Counted from the stretch's first letter, positions 1-8,108 are shown. The stretch is DNA of 11,107 nucleotides from Dehalococcoidales bacterium (GCA_028710655.1 JAQTTS010000042.1:1-11107), one strand, 5' to 3'. Numbers and translations: made by a program. Notes: a model not told the origin generated them from the sequence alone.

Positions 1-15
1 CCTGCTAACTGTATA

Positions 16-2487
16 TCATTGCCAGGCCGGAATCAGCTTACCGGTCGGTTCCTGCCAGTATGGCATCCAGCAGAGCGCCAGAAGCTGAACTGAGATATTT
101 GACTTGGTGGGGCGTATTGAGACCTGTTCGAGTGTTTCTGCGAGAGGATCCATTTTCGCTGCCAGCTGGTCTGTATCGGCTTTGAAATCAGCCTCGAGCT
201 GTTGCAGTCTTTGCTTAATAGCCTCAACGGTGTCCTTCGCCCGGTCGATATCCTGAGACGCTTTCCTGGAGCGGCTCACTCCGCTCATAGCAGACTTGGC
301 TCCGCTAAGCGAACCGGCGCTGAAAACTTTCCTGCCCATAAATCCGCCCAGGAGAGTCGTGCCAAAGGATAGTGCCGTCTGTATTTTCTGGTGTTTCGCC
401 TGGTCTTTCTCACGCTCAACGGCGGCCTGGGCACGACGCATCTGCTCCTGTAACGTAGCCATTTTAGGTGCATACTTTTGCCTCAGTTTTTCAGAAGCTT
501 CGTCCCGTTTTTCGCGAGCGTACTGCTGTAATCTCACCCTGAATTCACTCTCGGATTCGTCAACATCGGAGAATTGTTTGAAACCAGGACTTTTCCATAG
601 TTCCAGTTCCTGATTTCGGTAGAGCCAACCCGAGAACTCCTTCTGCCAGTATTTATAGCTATCGGCAATGGTGGCGATTGTCGGTAGATTACCATACCGA
701 GCCGGCTCCCTGGGTGACGGCTCCAAATCATTCACGTTAAGGTCACTCTCGACAGCACTATCCCAGTTGACGGCAACAGGGCCTTCATTAAAGGAGGCTC
801 TGTAAACCGCATCCTTGATGAAATTTATCCCGGTTTTTGTGTTGCTGAAATGTACCTTACCGGATCCGATAATTTCCGGCTGGTAAAAAAGCCCTTGTCC
901 GGCCGGCTGGCTGCTCCTGATAGGCACGAAATACTGGCCTATTCTGGGTGGTAGCACCGGTCGCGCTTCCCCGACCCCGGTAGTATCACTACCTACCGCT
1001 GTTGGTAGCGGTTGTGTTACGCCAGTGGCATCCATACCGGAAACACCCGCCTTAGATGAGACAGTAAATAGAGTCCGGATCGGGTCAACGAGCCCCTTGA
1101 TCTGATTCCGTGTTAGCGGACCGCACAGGTATGACATTGCCCAACGGGTTTCGAACACCAGTGGTACGTCGTCATGAACGTTATTCATCAAGAAAACCCG
1201 GTTACCCAGGCCGGCCAGAGTCTGCTCCATAGTCTGACGGTTCCACTTTATGCCACTGGTTGCAGCCACCCCTTCCAGACCTTCCAGTACCCGTGATTTG
1301 TCCCGTTCGGTCTGTAGCCTGCCGATGAACCAAGTCCCCGTGTTTGATAAACCTTTATAGTCGAGATCGACCGGATTCTGGGTGGCCAGTACTACACCTA
1401 CCCCGAAGGCTCGTGCCTGCTTCAACAGGGTCAGCAATGGTGTCTTCGATGGCGGATTAGCTACCGGAGGAAAGAAACCGAATATTTCGTCCATATAGAC
1501 GATGGATCTGAGACTGGTAGTACCGGATTGGGTACGCATCCAGCCTAGTATTTGATTGAGTAGCAGGGAAACGAAGAACATTCGTTCCGCATCATTCAGG
1601 TGGGCGATAGAAAAAACGGCGATCCTGGGTTTACCTTCGGGAGTATACAGTATTGAATTGATATCCAGGGGTTCACCCTCAAGCCAGGTATGAAAACCGG
1701 GAGCAGCCAGCAGGTTGTTCAAGGCAAGTGACAGCTCGAACCTTTCTTTGGCGGGATAGAAAGAATCCAGATCCATTACCCCGATCCGGTTAATGGGCGG
1801 ACTCTGGATCTGTAGAATCAAATCTGCGATATCCATATCACGCCGGTCTTGCCAGGATCTATTCAACAGAGTGGAGATGAGGATATGTTCACGGCTTCTT
1901 ATCGGGTCGGCTTCGATGCCGATAATCCCGAGCAGACTGGTGGCCGTGATACTAATACGCTCTCTGAACAATTCCTCGTCCTCGCGAATTGCCTGAGGTG
2001 GAGCGGCAAACGACTTCATAATGGATACCGGTATGCCGGCACTGCTGCCCGGGGTATAGATCACAGAGCTAATCGACTGACGCAGCCTTCTGATGCGCTC
2101 GCCGCTCTGCCCCCAGGAAGCAAGGCCGTTCTTCCATAGGTCTGCCTGCTTTCTGGCATATTCTTCATTGGACAGGCCCTTCTTACGAGCATCTTCCTGA
2201 TTAATCCAGGGCAGGAAATCCTCGGTTCTTAAGTCCGGAAAAGTCAACAGCAGATTGGTGAGGTCGCCTTTGGGATCAATAGCTATTGCCGGAATGCCAT
2301 CCATACCGGCCTCTTCCAGAAGAGAGATGCAGAGACCAGTCTTACCGCTGCCGGTCATGCCGACACAGACGGCATGGGTAACCAGATCCTTCGAATCATA
2401 AAGAAATAGCCCTTCCCGTGGCTTTTTATCGGCCAGATTGTAGGGTCTTCCCAGGTAAAAAACGCCTAGCTTTTCATAGTCTTCCAT
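16..2487 (-). CDS. HerA/FtsK-like P-loop ATPase (DUF87/DUF853-type) with coiled-coil tail
   Basis: 823-residue protein of the HerA/FtsK ATPase superfamily, expected to form a ring that moves DNA or another polymer using ATP. Walker A is GMTGSGKTG at about residues 43-51. It is followed by IDPKGDLTN at about 70-78, a motif shared by HerA-like proteins. Walker B is SIVYMDE at about 328-334, and the sensor region LATQNPVDLDYKGLSN lies at about 367-382. The C-terminal third is unusual: charged helix at about 645-703, a Gly-rich hydrophobic patch at about 708-719 (FGTTLLGGFMGRK), then a second charged helix at about 740-789, which suggests a coiled-coil hairpin. I start at the second in-frame ATG (2487) because AAGGGG lies 6 nt upstream. 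The ATG at 2502 would add five residues but has no ribosome-binding site. No NurA nuclease or known HerA defence partner adjoins it, so its substrate is unknown. Family assignment is firm; the role is not. Confidence 0.88.
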   Translation of the reverse strand: MEDYEKLGVFYLGRPYNLADKKPREGLFLYDSKDLVTHAVCVGMTGSGKTGLCISLLEEAGMDGIPAIAIDPKGDLTNLLLTFPDLRTEDFLPWINQEDARKKGLSNEEYARKQADLWKNGLASWGQSGERIRRLRQSISSVIYTPGSSAGIPVSIMKSFAAPPQAIREDEELFRERISITATSLLGIIGIEADPIRSREHILISTLLNRSWQDRRDMDIADLILQIQSPPINRIGVMDLDSFYPAKERFELSLALNNLLAAPGFHTWLEGEPLDINSILYTPEGKPRIAVFSIAHLNDAERMFFVSLLLNQILGWMRTQSGTTSLRSIVYMDEIFGFFPPVANPPSKTPLLTLLKQARAFGVGVVLATQNPVDLDYKGLSNTGTWFIGRLQTERDKSRVLEGLEGVAATSGIKWNRQTMEQTLAGLGNRVFLMNNVHDDVPLVFETRWAMSYLCGPLTRNQIKGLVDPIRTLFTVSSKAGVSGMDATGVTQPLPTAVGSDTTGVGEARPVLPPRIGQYFVPIRSSQPAGQGLFYQPEIIGSGKVHFSNTKTGINFIKDAVYRASFNEGPVAVNWDSAVESDLNVNDLEPSPREPARYGNLPTIATIADSYKYWQKEFSGWLYRNQELELWKSPGFKQFSDVDESESEFRVRLQQYAREKRDEASEKLRQKYAPKMATLQEQMRRAQAAVEREKDQAKHQKIQTALSFGTTLLGGFMGRKVFSAGSLSGAKSAMSGVSRSRKASQDIDRAKDTVEAIKQRLQQLEADFKADTDQLAAKMDPLAETLEQVSIRPTKSNISVQLLALCWMPYWQEPTGKLIPAWQ

Positions 2488-2706
2488 ACTCTGCCCCTTC
2501 ATTGGACATCATATATATCCATACTGTTTATAGCTTAGATCAATAAATGATCCCTCTGTAAACAAGATGATAAAAGTCTAAGGTTACCTGCTCTTCAGTA
2601 TAACCCCTTAATCATAATTATACTACAGTGATGCTCAACATAATTTGGCACATTTTTCCTTTACGAAACCATACATATGGGAAGGGGTGTTCGGCTGATT
2701 GATTCT

Positions 2707-2735
2707 TTGACAACCCCTCAAAGCAATGCTAGCAT
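2707..2735 (+). promoter_or_regulatory. Sigma-70 promoter of the MarR gene (extended -10)
   Basis: TTGACA (2707-2712) is a perfect -35. After 17 nt comes TAGCAT (2730-2735), a 4/6 match to the -10. TG at 2727-2728 adds the extended -10 TGn element. Transcription should begin near 2742, about 50 nt before the MarR start codon. This is the strongest promoter candidate in the divergent 2488-2793 region. No equally good minus-strand promoter for the ATPase was found; TATAAA-like and TATACT-like boxes lack a well-spaced -35. Confidence 0.65.
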
Positions 2736-2740
2736 ATTAT

Positions 2741-2764
2741 AGTTTATATTATTAATTATTAACT
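2741..2764. promoter_or_regulatory. Possible MarR self-operator (AT-rich imperfect dyad)
   Basis: An A+T-rich stretch runs from AGTT (2741-2744) to AACT (2761-2764), with partial dyad symmetry (about 7 of 12 half-site positions pair). It covers the predicted start of MarR transcription. MarR proteins commonly repress their own operon by binding such 16-24 bp palindromes here. The symmetry is weak in such A+T-rich DNA, so this is a guess from position. Confidence 0.3.
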
Positions 2765-2793
2765 AAGTAAACATTATCAGCCGGAGGTGTGCA

Positions 2794-3246
2794 ATGACCG
2801 ATGGTAGTTTAAACAGCATCTGCGACGACCTACTTTCCACACTACCTCTCATCGCAAGAATCACCCGGAAAAAGATCTCCAAATTGCCTACCGGTTTTCC
2901 TGAAGACATTTCACCGCTTCATCATGAGATCCTGAAGACGTTAGAGAAAGAAGGAACGTTACACATTGCTGAAATTGCTTCGAGGTTACTGATACCTCGA
3001 CCGCAGATGACCCATCTGATAGACAAGCTGGCTGACTTGAATCTGGTCGAAAGAAAAATGGATTCAGCAGACAGGCGGACAATCAATGTGACGCTTACGG
3101 TAAAGGCCAGAATGTTTTTGGCAGAAATAGATACGATAGTCAAGGGCAACATCAAAGAAGCGTTGTCCTCTCTCACCAATGAAGAGATGCAGGAACTAAT
3201 GGCTTCGGTAACCAAGCTAAGGGAAATACTCTCCAAACTAGGATAG
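2794..3246 (+). CDS. MarR-family transcriptional regulator
   Basis: 150-residue protein, a normal MarR length. A winged helix-turn-helix spans about residues 40-105: HHEILKTLEKEG, then the recognition helix region IAEIASRLLIPRPQMTHLIDK (first half about 58-67), then a wing with the typical DSADRR motif (90-95). Helices at both ends should form the dimer interface. GGAGGTG at 2783-2789 gives a good ribosome-binding site. MarR proteins are usually repressors released by small phenolic or drug-like ligands and often control a neighbouring exporter. The next gene downstream is the stump of a MATE exporter, 53 nt away, which fits a former MarR-MATE drug-efflux operon. The ligand cannot be read from the sequence. 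Confidence 0.93.
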   Translation: MTDGSLNSICDDLLSTLPLIARITRKKISKLPTGFPEDISPLHHEILKTLEKEGTLHIAEIASRLLIPRPQMTHLIDKLADLNLVERKMDSADRRTINVTLTVKARMFLAEIDTIVKGNIKEALSSLTNEEMQELMASVTKLREILSKLG

Positions 3247-3299
3247 CCCACGAAGCCTGTTCTTCAGCAGCAAACCCCCGAGTGTATTAATCGAAAAGG

Positions 3300-3476
3300 A
3301 TGAAACCTCCAAGCGTGGATAGTCAGCAGCAGAGTGTACTTAACGACGATAGGGTCGGCAGGCTGTTATTGAAACTATCACTGCCCGCGTTCATGGGGTT
3401 ATTCGTGATGACCATGTATAACATGGTGGATACCATCTTCATTAGCCATTACGTCGGCCCGCTCGGATTCGCTTAA
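3300..3476 (+). pseudogene. Truncated MATE-family efflux transporter (N-terminal 58 residues only)
   Basis: A 58-codon frame starts at ATG 3300 and stops at TAA 3474-3476. From residue 16 it reads NDDRVGRLLLKLSLPAFMG and continues with YNMVDTIFISHYVGPLGFA. This is the characteristic start of MATE (NorM-like) Na+/H+ drug antiporters: the GRLLLKLSLPA amphipathic lead-in, first membrane helix and the NxVDTIFI-VGPLG segment. Intact MATE proteins have about 440-460 residues and 12 membrane helices, so about 87% is missing. Nothing MATE-like follows in any frame before DUF58 begins 38 nt later, so the loss looks like a deletion, not a simple frameshift. The ribosome-binding site is poor (AAAAGG abuts the ATG). 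A stable one-helix peptide is possible but unlikely. Confidence 0.8.
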
Positions 3477-3514
3477 GGCAGTGGAAAGTCTGCAAGCAGA
3501 AAGTTAAATACAAA

Positions 3515-4780
3515 ATGACACACAGAAAATTCGAAGAAAGATTGACAACATCTCAAACAACCAGCTACTTGCTGGGCAAATACAGCCTGATAATAATGCT
3601 CACCGGGTTAATCATCGCTGCCTGGAACGGCAAGGTATTAATCGTCGTCCTGCTCGGTCTAATCCTATCGGCAGCCGGTCTGGCTAAACTGTATAGCTAC
3701 CTGTCATTGATCAGGGTTCACTGCCAGCATTCACTGGACTGTCAGCGCGTTTTCCCGGGAGAGTGTATTAAAGTAAACATACGTGTCGTAAACTATAAGC
3801 CGCTACCGCTACCATGGCTGAGAGTAGACAGTGAGATACCGGCCGGACTAACTCCGATAGATTCCCCGGAGAAGAACGGTACAATCCGCAAAATGATTGC
3901 ACTCCTCTGGTACGCCCGAGCCAGTTGGCAACACAAGCTGATCTGCCCGAGGCGCGGGTATTACCCACTGGAACCGATCAGGATTACGTCCGGTGATATC
4001 TTCGGTTTCTACCACCGCACCCGCTCAAAGAAGTTGAGCGATGCTATCATCGTCTACCCCCGGATCTTTACTATCAACGAAAGGGCAATACCATCCCGGT
4101 ATCCTTTGGGAGAAAGCAGGGCCGCGCAGCACATTTTCCGGGACCCGAACCGGGTGGTCGGGATACGCGACTATACTCCTCAAGATAGTCCCCGCCATAT
4201 TCACTGGAAGGCAACCGCCATTCATCAGAAACTGCAGGTGAAGGTTTTCGAACCGACGACGAACCCAAAATTAGCCCTGGTTCTTGACCTGGAAAGCTTT
4301 GGTTATCACGGAGTCGGTAATGAACCTACCGGTTCACCGTACGGTAGAACCGATGAATTATTTGAAACGGCTCTCAGTACCGTTGCCTCGCTGGCCAAAC
4401 ATTTTATCGAGCACAAAAACGCCGTAGGCCTGTTTGTTAACACCCGTCTTGCCGACTCGGGCCGACCGGTAGTAATTCCCCCCGGCAGTGGAACCGGTCA
4501 TCTGGTAAGCATCCTGGAGGCGCTAGCTAAAGCAACCCCGCACTCCAGCGGCCTACTCACCGAACTGATACAAGGCGAGCAAAAACATCTACCATGGGGT
4601 ACCACGCTCATCTTCGTACTATCCAAACCAACTGCCTCCATATCCGAACTGCTCTCCTATTTTGATGAAAGAGGACACAAGTCAGTTACTATTCTCACGG
4701 GTGATCGTGGTTGGCAAGAGAACGACACGCTAAATCGAGACGAAGCTGTTGGGGTAGCTGTAAAAGAGGAAATTCGATGA
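3515..4780 (+). CDS. DUF58 domain membrane-anchored protein
   Basis: 421 residues. Two adjacent membrane helices (about 22-38 and 41-59) are followed by a beta-rich region with CPRRGYYPLEPIRI and SGDIFGFYHR (about 144-167). The DUF58 signature follows: VVGIRDYTPQDSPRHIHWKA (about 214-233), leading into LQVKVFEPTTNP. A von Willebrand A-like fold begins at LALVLDLES (about 253-261), where the metal-site motif is degenerate. DUF58 proteins are nearly always encoded beside MoxR ATPases and are thought to act with them in assembling or activating envelope or secreted proteins. The next gene overlaps its stop by 4 nt (ATGA), so translation is coupled. The start is the first ATG in frame; its ribosome-binding site is weak (AAAG about 10 nt upstream), and no GTG or TTG start lies upstream before the in-frame TAG at 3443-3445. 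Confidence 0.92.
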   Translation: MTHRKFEERLTTSQTTSYLLGKYSLIIMLTGLIIAAWNGKVLIVVLLGLILSAAGLAKLYSYLSLIRVHCQHSLDCQRVFPGECIKVNIRVVNYKPLPLPWLRVDSEIPAGLTPIDSPEKNGTIRKMIALLWYARASWQHKLICPRRGYYPLEPIRITSGDIFGFYHRTRSKKLSDAIIVYPRIFTINERAIPSRYPLGESRAAQHIFRDPNRVVGIRDYTPQDSPRHIHWKATAIHQKLQVKVFEPTTNPKLALVLDLESFGYHGVGNEPTGSPYGRTDELFETALSTVASLAKHFIEHKNAVGLFVNTRLADSGRPVVIPPGSGTGHLVSILEALAKATPHSSGLLTELIQGEQKHLPWGTTLIFVLSKPTASISELLSYFDERGHKSVTILTGDRGWQENDTLNRDEAVGVAVKEEIR

Positions 4781-6165
4781 AAACAAGTTGGTCTCGAATT
4801 GCTCTATATATAGCCATAATTGGCATGGAGAGTTGCTGGCTCTTTGCCATCCTTGCGCTGGTAAACGGGCTGGTTCTGCAGGGACGCCTGTCTATTATTG
4901 GTCTTTTGGCTCTCTACCCCATCGCCTTCGGCATTAATACGATAGTGGTACGCTTCAGGCTACCCCAGATCTATCTTAATCTCATTAGCTGGTCGATCTG
5001 GGCTGGCGCCATGCTGCTACTGGTCAAGCTTCAACTCTACAGCAGCCTGGCACTATGGGACCAGAGTTGGCTCAAGGAAATTCCCGCAGCGCTAAGGCAG
5101 GCACCCTATGACTTTCGGCCTGAGTTCCTGCTGTTTATCAGTAGCATCGTCATCTGGTGGCTCGGTCAGCGGCTGGTCCGTCTCAAGGCTGATTTTCCCA
5201 GGCTTGTCGTCGAATTCCAGTTCGGCATGCCGGCATTAATCGTCACCTTCATTATCGGCTCATATTTTACCGGCGCACTGGAACATGCAGTACTTATTGC
5301 GGTTGCCTTTTTCGCCTTCGCTTTATCAGGACTGTCTATCAGTCACGCGCGGCAGACAGACGGTTCGATCTCACAGATATATCGGGCCCGCTGGCTGGGT
5401 ATTCTCATTACCGGCATCAGCCTGGTTATTGTGCTGGGCGTACTCAGCGGCTCCACAGTCAACCCTGAGTTCTTCGAGCGTATCCTGAACACAGCCAAAT
5501 GGGGCTGGGAGATCGCCAAAAGAGTATTAATATGGGCAGCCAGTTTACTACCGACCTTTTCCCCCACAGAAATACCGGCCGCAGGCGAGATGCCCGGAGA
5601 AATCATTCGGGAACCGGCTGGGTCAGGGATATTCGGTATGCCCCAGTGGATAAGAAGCATTATGAAGTTTGCGCTGTTTATTAACATTGCTTTCTGGTGC
5701 ATCTTTGCTTTATGGCGGGCATCCGGGCAGATACTTAACTGGCTAAACCAGCGGTTAGCCGGTATGGCAGGAGTAAAGATGGAATCGCTGTCCGGGGCAT
5801 TTACATCTGATGTAACCAGGCTGGTAAAGCGAATCCTGGGCAGATTCCTGATCTTCTTATTACAACGTTTGGGGAGAAAAACCAGGGTCTTATCGCCGGA
5901 GCTAGCCTCAATTCAGCAGGTTTATTGTCAGATGGTACGCTGGGCAACTGCCAGAGGGTGCCCCCGCCATCCGACACAGACTGCCTATGAATACCAGAGC
6001 AGTCTGGTTAACCTTTTTCCTGATTTCCATGAAGAATTCAGCCTTATCACCAGACAATTCGTCGGTGTCCGCTACGGTGGCTTAGCGCCTGCCGGAGACG
6101 AGCTACTTAATCTAAGACAAAGCTGGCAAAGAATAAGAAAAGTACGACGGGGTCGCCCCAGCTAG
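4777..6165 (+). CDS. DUF4129 domain polytopic membrane protein
   Basis: 462 residues. About eight membrane helices are visible (roughly 8-33, 38-58, 67-87, 116-135, 149-166, 168-188, 206-226 and 293-313), followed by a cytosolic C-terminal domain. Its segment from about 376 to 436 (SIQQVYCQMVRWATARG, then HPTQTAYEYQSSL and TRQFVGVRYGG) matches DUF4129, the domain found at the C-terminus of TgpA-like transglutaminases. No transglutaminase Cys-His-Asp domain is present, so this resembles the membrane scaffold plus DUF4129 tail without the enzyme. Start 4777 is chosen over the ATG at 4711: AGAGGA lies just upstream, the start overlaps the DUF58 stop as ATGA, and the protein then begins with a short positive N-terminus before helix 1. 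It probably works with DUF58 and MoxR as a membrane complex. Confidence 0.85.
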   Translation: MKTSWSRIALYIAIIGMESCWLFAILALVNGLVLQGRLSIIGLLALYPIAFGINTIVVRFRLPQIYLNLISWSIWAGAMLLLVKLQLYSSLALWDQSWLKEIPAALRQAPYDFRPEFLLFISSIVIWWLGQRLVRLKADFPRLVVEFQFGMPALIVTFIIGSYFTGALEHAVLIAVAFFAFALSGLSISHARQTDGSISQIYRARWLGILITGISLVIVLGVLSGSTVNPEFFERILNTAKWGWEIAKRVLIWAASLLPTFSPTEIPAAGEMPGEIIREPAGSGIFGMPQWIRSIMKFALFINIAFWCIFALWRASGQILNWLNQRLAGMAGVKMESLSGAFTSDVTRLVKRILGRFLIFLLQRLGRKTRVLSPELASIQQVYCQMVRWATARGCPRHPTQTAYEYQSSLVNLFPDFHEEFSLITRQFVGVRYGGLAPAGDELLNLRQSWQRIRKVRRGRPS

Positions 6166-6201
6166 TTTAGCATCTACGTCATAAAGGAGGGACAATTTAT
6201 T

Positions 6202-7164
6202 ATGGGAGAGTTTGATCAGCAGTTGAACCGGATAGTGACATTCGCCGAGCGATTTATGGAAAATGTCGGTAAGGTAATCGTGGGTAGAAAGGATGCCATA
6301 GAGCTTATTCTGGTAGCTCTACTTTGCGAAGGACACGTCTTAATTGAGGATGTTCCCGGTACAGGTAAGACGATGCTGGCTAAAACAACCGCCCGGTCAA
6401 TCAACTGCAATTTCCAGAGAATTCAGTGCACCCCCGATCTATTACCATCGGATATCACAGGTATTCATTACTTCAACCAGAAGACAGCCGAGTTCGAATT
6501 TCGCCCCGGACCGATAATGGCTAATATCGTACTGGCCGATGAGATAAACCGGGCTACGCCCCGCACTCAGTCAAGCCTCCTGGAATGCATGCAGGAGCAG
6601 CAGGTTACCGTCGACCTCGAAACAATACCGCTACCGCGTCCCTTCCTGCTGATCGCTACCCAAAATCCCGTAGAACTGGAGGGGACTTTCCCTCTACCTG
6701 AAGCACAACTGGACAGGTTCCTGATGAAAATCACCATGGGATACCCCGGGGAAGACGAGGAGGAAGCCATCCTAAAACGGTTTCATCGGGAAAACCCACT
6801 AACCAGCCTTACCAGTGTTATCGAGACCGAAGAACTGCTGGCGCTTCAGAAACTGTCTCGCCAGGCATATGTGGAAGAATCAGTACGGAGATATCTCCTC
6901 GCTATTATCAGGGCCACCCGTGAGCATGATAGTATTGACCTTGGGGCCAGCCCGAGAGCTTCGCTAAGTCTCGAACTGGCTTCCAAAGTGCTGGCTGCCG
7001 TGAGGGGACGTAGCTACGTTGTCCCGGATGACATCAAGTATCTCGTTCCTCCTATCTTGGGACATCGTCTGGTTGCGAAACCCGAAGCCAAGCTACGAAA
7101 ACAATCGACAGAAGCCGTGCTGGAAGAAATCCTCTCGCAGATACCCGTTCCTGTCGAGCAATAG
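6202..7164 (+). CDS. MoxR-family AAA+ ATPase
   Basis: 320 residues, typical MoxR length. Walker A is VPGTGKT (51-57), Walker B is IVLADEI (109-115), followed by the family motif NRATPRTQSSLLECMQE (about 116-132). Sensor 1 is IATQNPVE (151-158), then LPEAQLDRF (about 165-173). The C-terminal lid (about 200-320) includes the usual GASPRASL and a VPDDI segment. MoxR proteins are cytosolic chaperone-like ATPases that act with von Willebrand A or DUF58 partners to insert cofactors or assemble complexes. AAAGGAGG at 6183-6190 is a strong ribosome-binding site. The gene lies 36 nt after DUF4129, so it is in the same operon. In most genomes moxR precedes DUF58; here it is last. Confidence 0.96.
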   Translation: MGEFDQQLNRIVTFAERFMENVGKVIVGRKDAIELILVALLCEGHVLIEDVPGTGKTMLAKTTARSINCNFQRIQCTPDLLPSDITGIHYFNQKTAEFEFRPGPIMANIVLADEINRATPRTQSSLLECMQEQQVTVDLETIPLPRPFLLIATQNPVELEGTFPLPEAQLDRFLMKITMGYPGEDEEEAILKRFHRENPLTSLTSVIETEELLALQKLSRQAYVEESVRRYLLAIIRATREHDSIDLGASPRASLSLELASKVLAAVRGRSYVVPDDIKYLVPPILGHRLVAKPEAKLRKQSTEAVLEEILSQIPVPVEQ

Positions 7165-7205
7165 ATGAGAAACGGCGGCAAGTAACCGCTAATCTTTATA
7201 GCATA

Positions 7206-7233
7206 GGTCCCCCCTTCCCGGGAAGGGGGGACC
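7206..7233. repeat. Perfect 28-bp palindrome between convergent genes, possible bidirectional terminator
   Basis: Two 14-nt arms (7206-7219 and 7220-7233) are exact reverse complements, centred on TTCCCGGGAA and flanked by long C and G runs. It lies 41 nt after the MoxR stop and 20 nt before the end of the convergent MerR gene. As RNA from either strand it would form a very stable G+C hairpin. No U-run follows on either strand, so a classical intrinsic terminator is not certain. A dispersed palindromic repeat is the main alternative. A short GCGG/CCGC stem with a T-rich tail lies just upstream (about 7174-7200). Confidence 0.6.
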
Positions 7234-7253
7234 CTGGAGTCAGGACAAGCTGC

Positions 7254-8069
7254 CTAGACCTTTTTGACGGGCTGCTGGAGTTCGGTCAAGTAGTTGACTG
7301 GATCCTGAGTATCATTGGGACCGGTGAGATAGACCTCGCGGTCCGGCCCGGCCAGTTCGTAGCCGTTAGCCTCGCACCAGGCCATCATCGCCTGGTAGGC
7401 CTCATGAATCTTCTCGTAAGGACCGCGGTGTGTCATCGAGGCCACCTCAACCTCGGCGGGCAAGTCACGCACCTTGATGGGGTCCGGCAACGGTACGACG
7501 GTTCTGATGGGAATGGCCACTTCTATATCGACATCTTTCTCACGGTATTCCATATCATGGTAGATGGCCAGCGGCGGTCCGGCGATTACTGACATGTGCT
7601 TTTCAAAAACGGGGCATATCCTATCCCAGAGTATAGGAATATCGCCGTACGTGGGCACGGTGCCCCTGACCGAGGCAACCTTAATCGAAGGCAGTTCCTT
7701 GATTACCACCTGGTATTGCGGCATTTTACCCTCCTTTTCAATTTGATCAAGCAAGTTCTCCACCTGCTCCAGCCTCCGCTGCTCCTCGCTCAACCGCTGC
7801 TTTAGCTCCGCCCTCTTCAGGACAAAGAGGTCTCGCATCTGCCGGGGCGTCAGACTGTTGTTGATAAGCGTGCCTACCTCCTCCAGCGAGAGCCCCATGT
7901 TTTTCAGGGAAACGATGTAATTTAGCCGGGGCAGCTGCTCCGCCGAGTAATAGCGGTAGCCGGTGAAGCGGTCCACCTTAACCGGTTTCAGCAAACCGAT
8001 TTCATCGTAGTAATGCAGAGTCTTCACCGTAACGAAGCTCAGGCGTGAAAAATCACCGATCTTGAACAT
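7254..8069 (-). CDS. MerR-family regulator with GyrI-like effector-binding domain (BmrR/TipA type)
   Basis: 271 residues. The N-terminal MerR helix-turn-helix (1-70) reads FKIGDFSRLSFVTVKTLHYYDEIGL (first half at 2-14), then the family wing with FTGYRYY and LPRLNYI. A long dimerisation helix follows (about 76-113). The C-terminal half (about 118-271) is a GyrI-like/AraC effector-binding domain, with IKELPSIKVASVRG and, later, MTHRGPYEKIHEAY, the usual ligand-pocket elements. Such proteins bind hydrophobic or cationic drugs and activate an exporter or themselves. AAGGAG (8074-8079 on the reverse strand) lies 4 nt from the ATG. Its own promoter carries a MerR-type 19-bp spacer, so autoregulation is likely. 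No exporter gene lies next to it in this window; its ligand and other targets are unknown. Confidence 0.94.
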   Translation of the reverse strand: MFKIGDFSRLSFVTVKTLHYYDEIGLLKPVKVDRFTGYRYYSAEQLPRLNYIVSLKNMGLSLEEVGTLINNSLTPRQMRDLFVLKRAELKQRLSEEQRRLEQVENLLDQIEKEGKMPQYQVVIKELPSIKVASVRGTVPTYGDIPILWDRICPVFEKHMSVIAGPPLAIYHDMEYREKDVDIEVAIPIRTVVPLPDPIKVRDLPAEVEVASMTHRGPYEKIHEAYQAMMAWCEANGYELAGPDREVYLTGPNDTQDPVNYLTELQQPVKKV

Positions 8070-8092
8070 GACACTCCTTTTTAATGATTTTT

Positions 8093-8102
8093 GAAGATCT
8101 TC
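8093..8102. promoter_or_regulatory. 10-bp perfect palindrome at the MerR transcription start
   Basis: GAAGATCTTC lies between the -10 box and start codon of the MerR gene, about where transcription should begin. It could be a second regulator site or chance; ten-base palindromes are not rare. Confidence 0.25.
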
Positions 8103-8108
8103 GATAGC

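Noticed and set aside
1793..2139. Plus-strand ORFs opposite the ATPase
   Set aside because: They are shadows of a well-supported minus-strand gene with no family resemblance.
16..2487. HerA-like ATPase as part of an antiphage defence system
   Set aside because: Known HerA defence pairs (SIR2, DUF4297, NurA-like nuclease) are absent. The divergent neighbour is a MarR regulator and there is no other defence gene in the window.
2485..2502. ATG at 2502 as the ATPase start
   Set aside because: It has no ribosome-binding site, while the ATG at 2487 has AAGGGG at 6 nt and gives the natural start MEDYEKLG.
3446..3514. N-terminal extension of DUF58 into the MATE stump
   Set aside because: The frame is open back to 3446 but contains no ATG, GTG or TTG start, and the encoded residues are basic and unlike the family.
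4711..4776. Upstream ATG for the DUF4129 gene
   Set aside because: The extra 22 residues are a frame-shifted reading of the DUF58 end. The ATGA overlap with AGAGGA upstream is far better.
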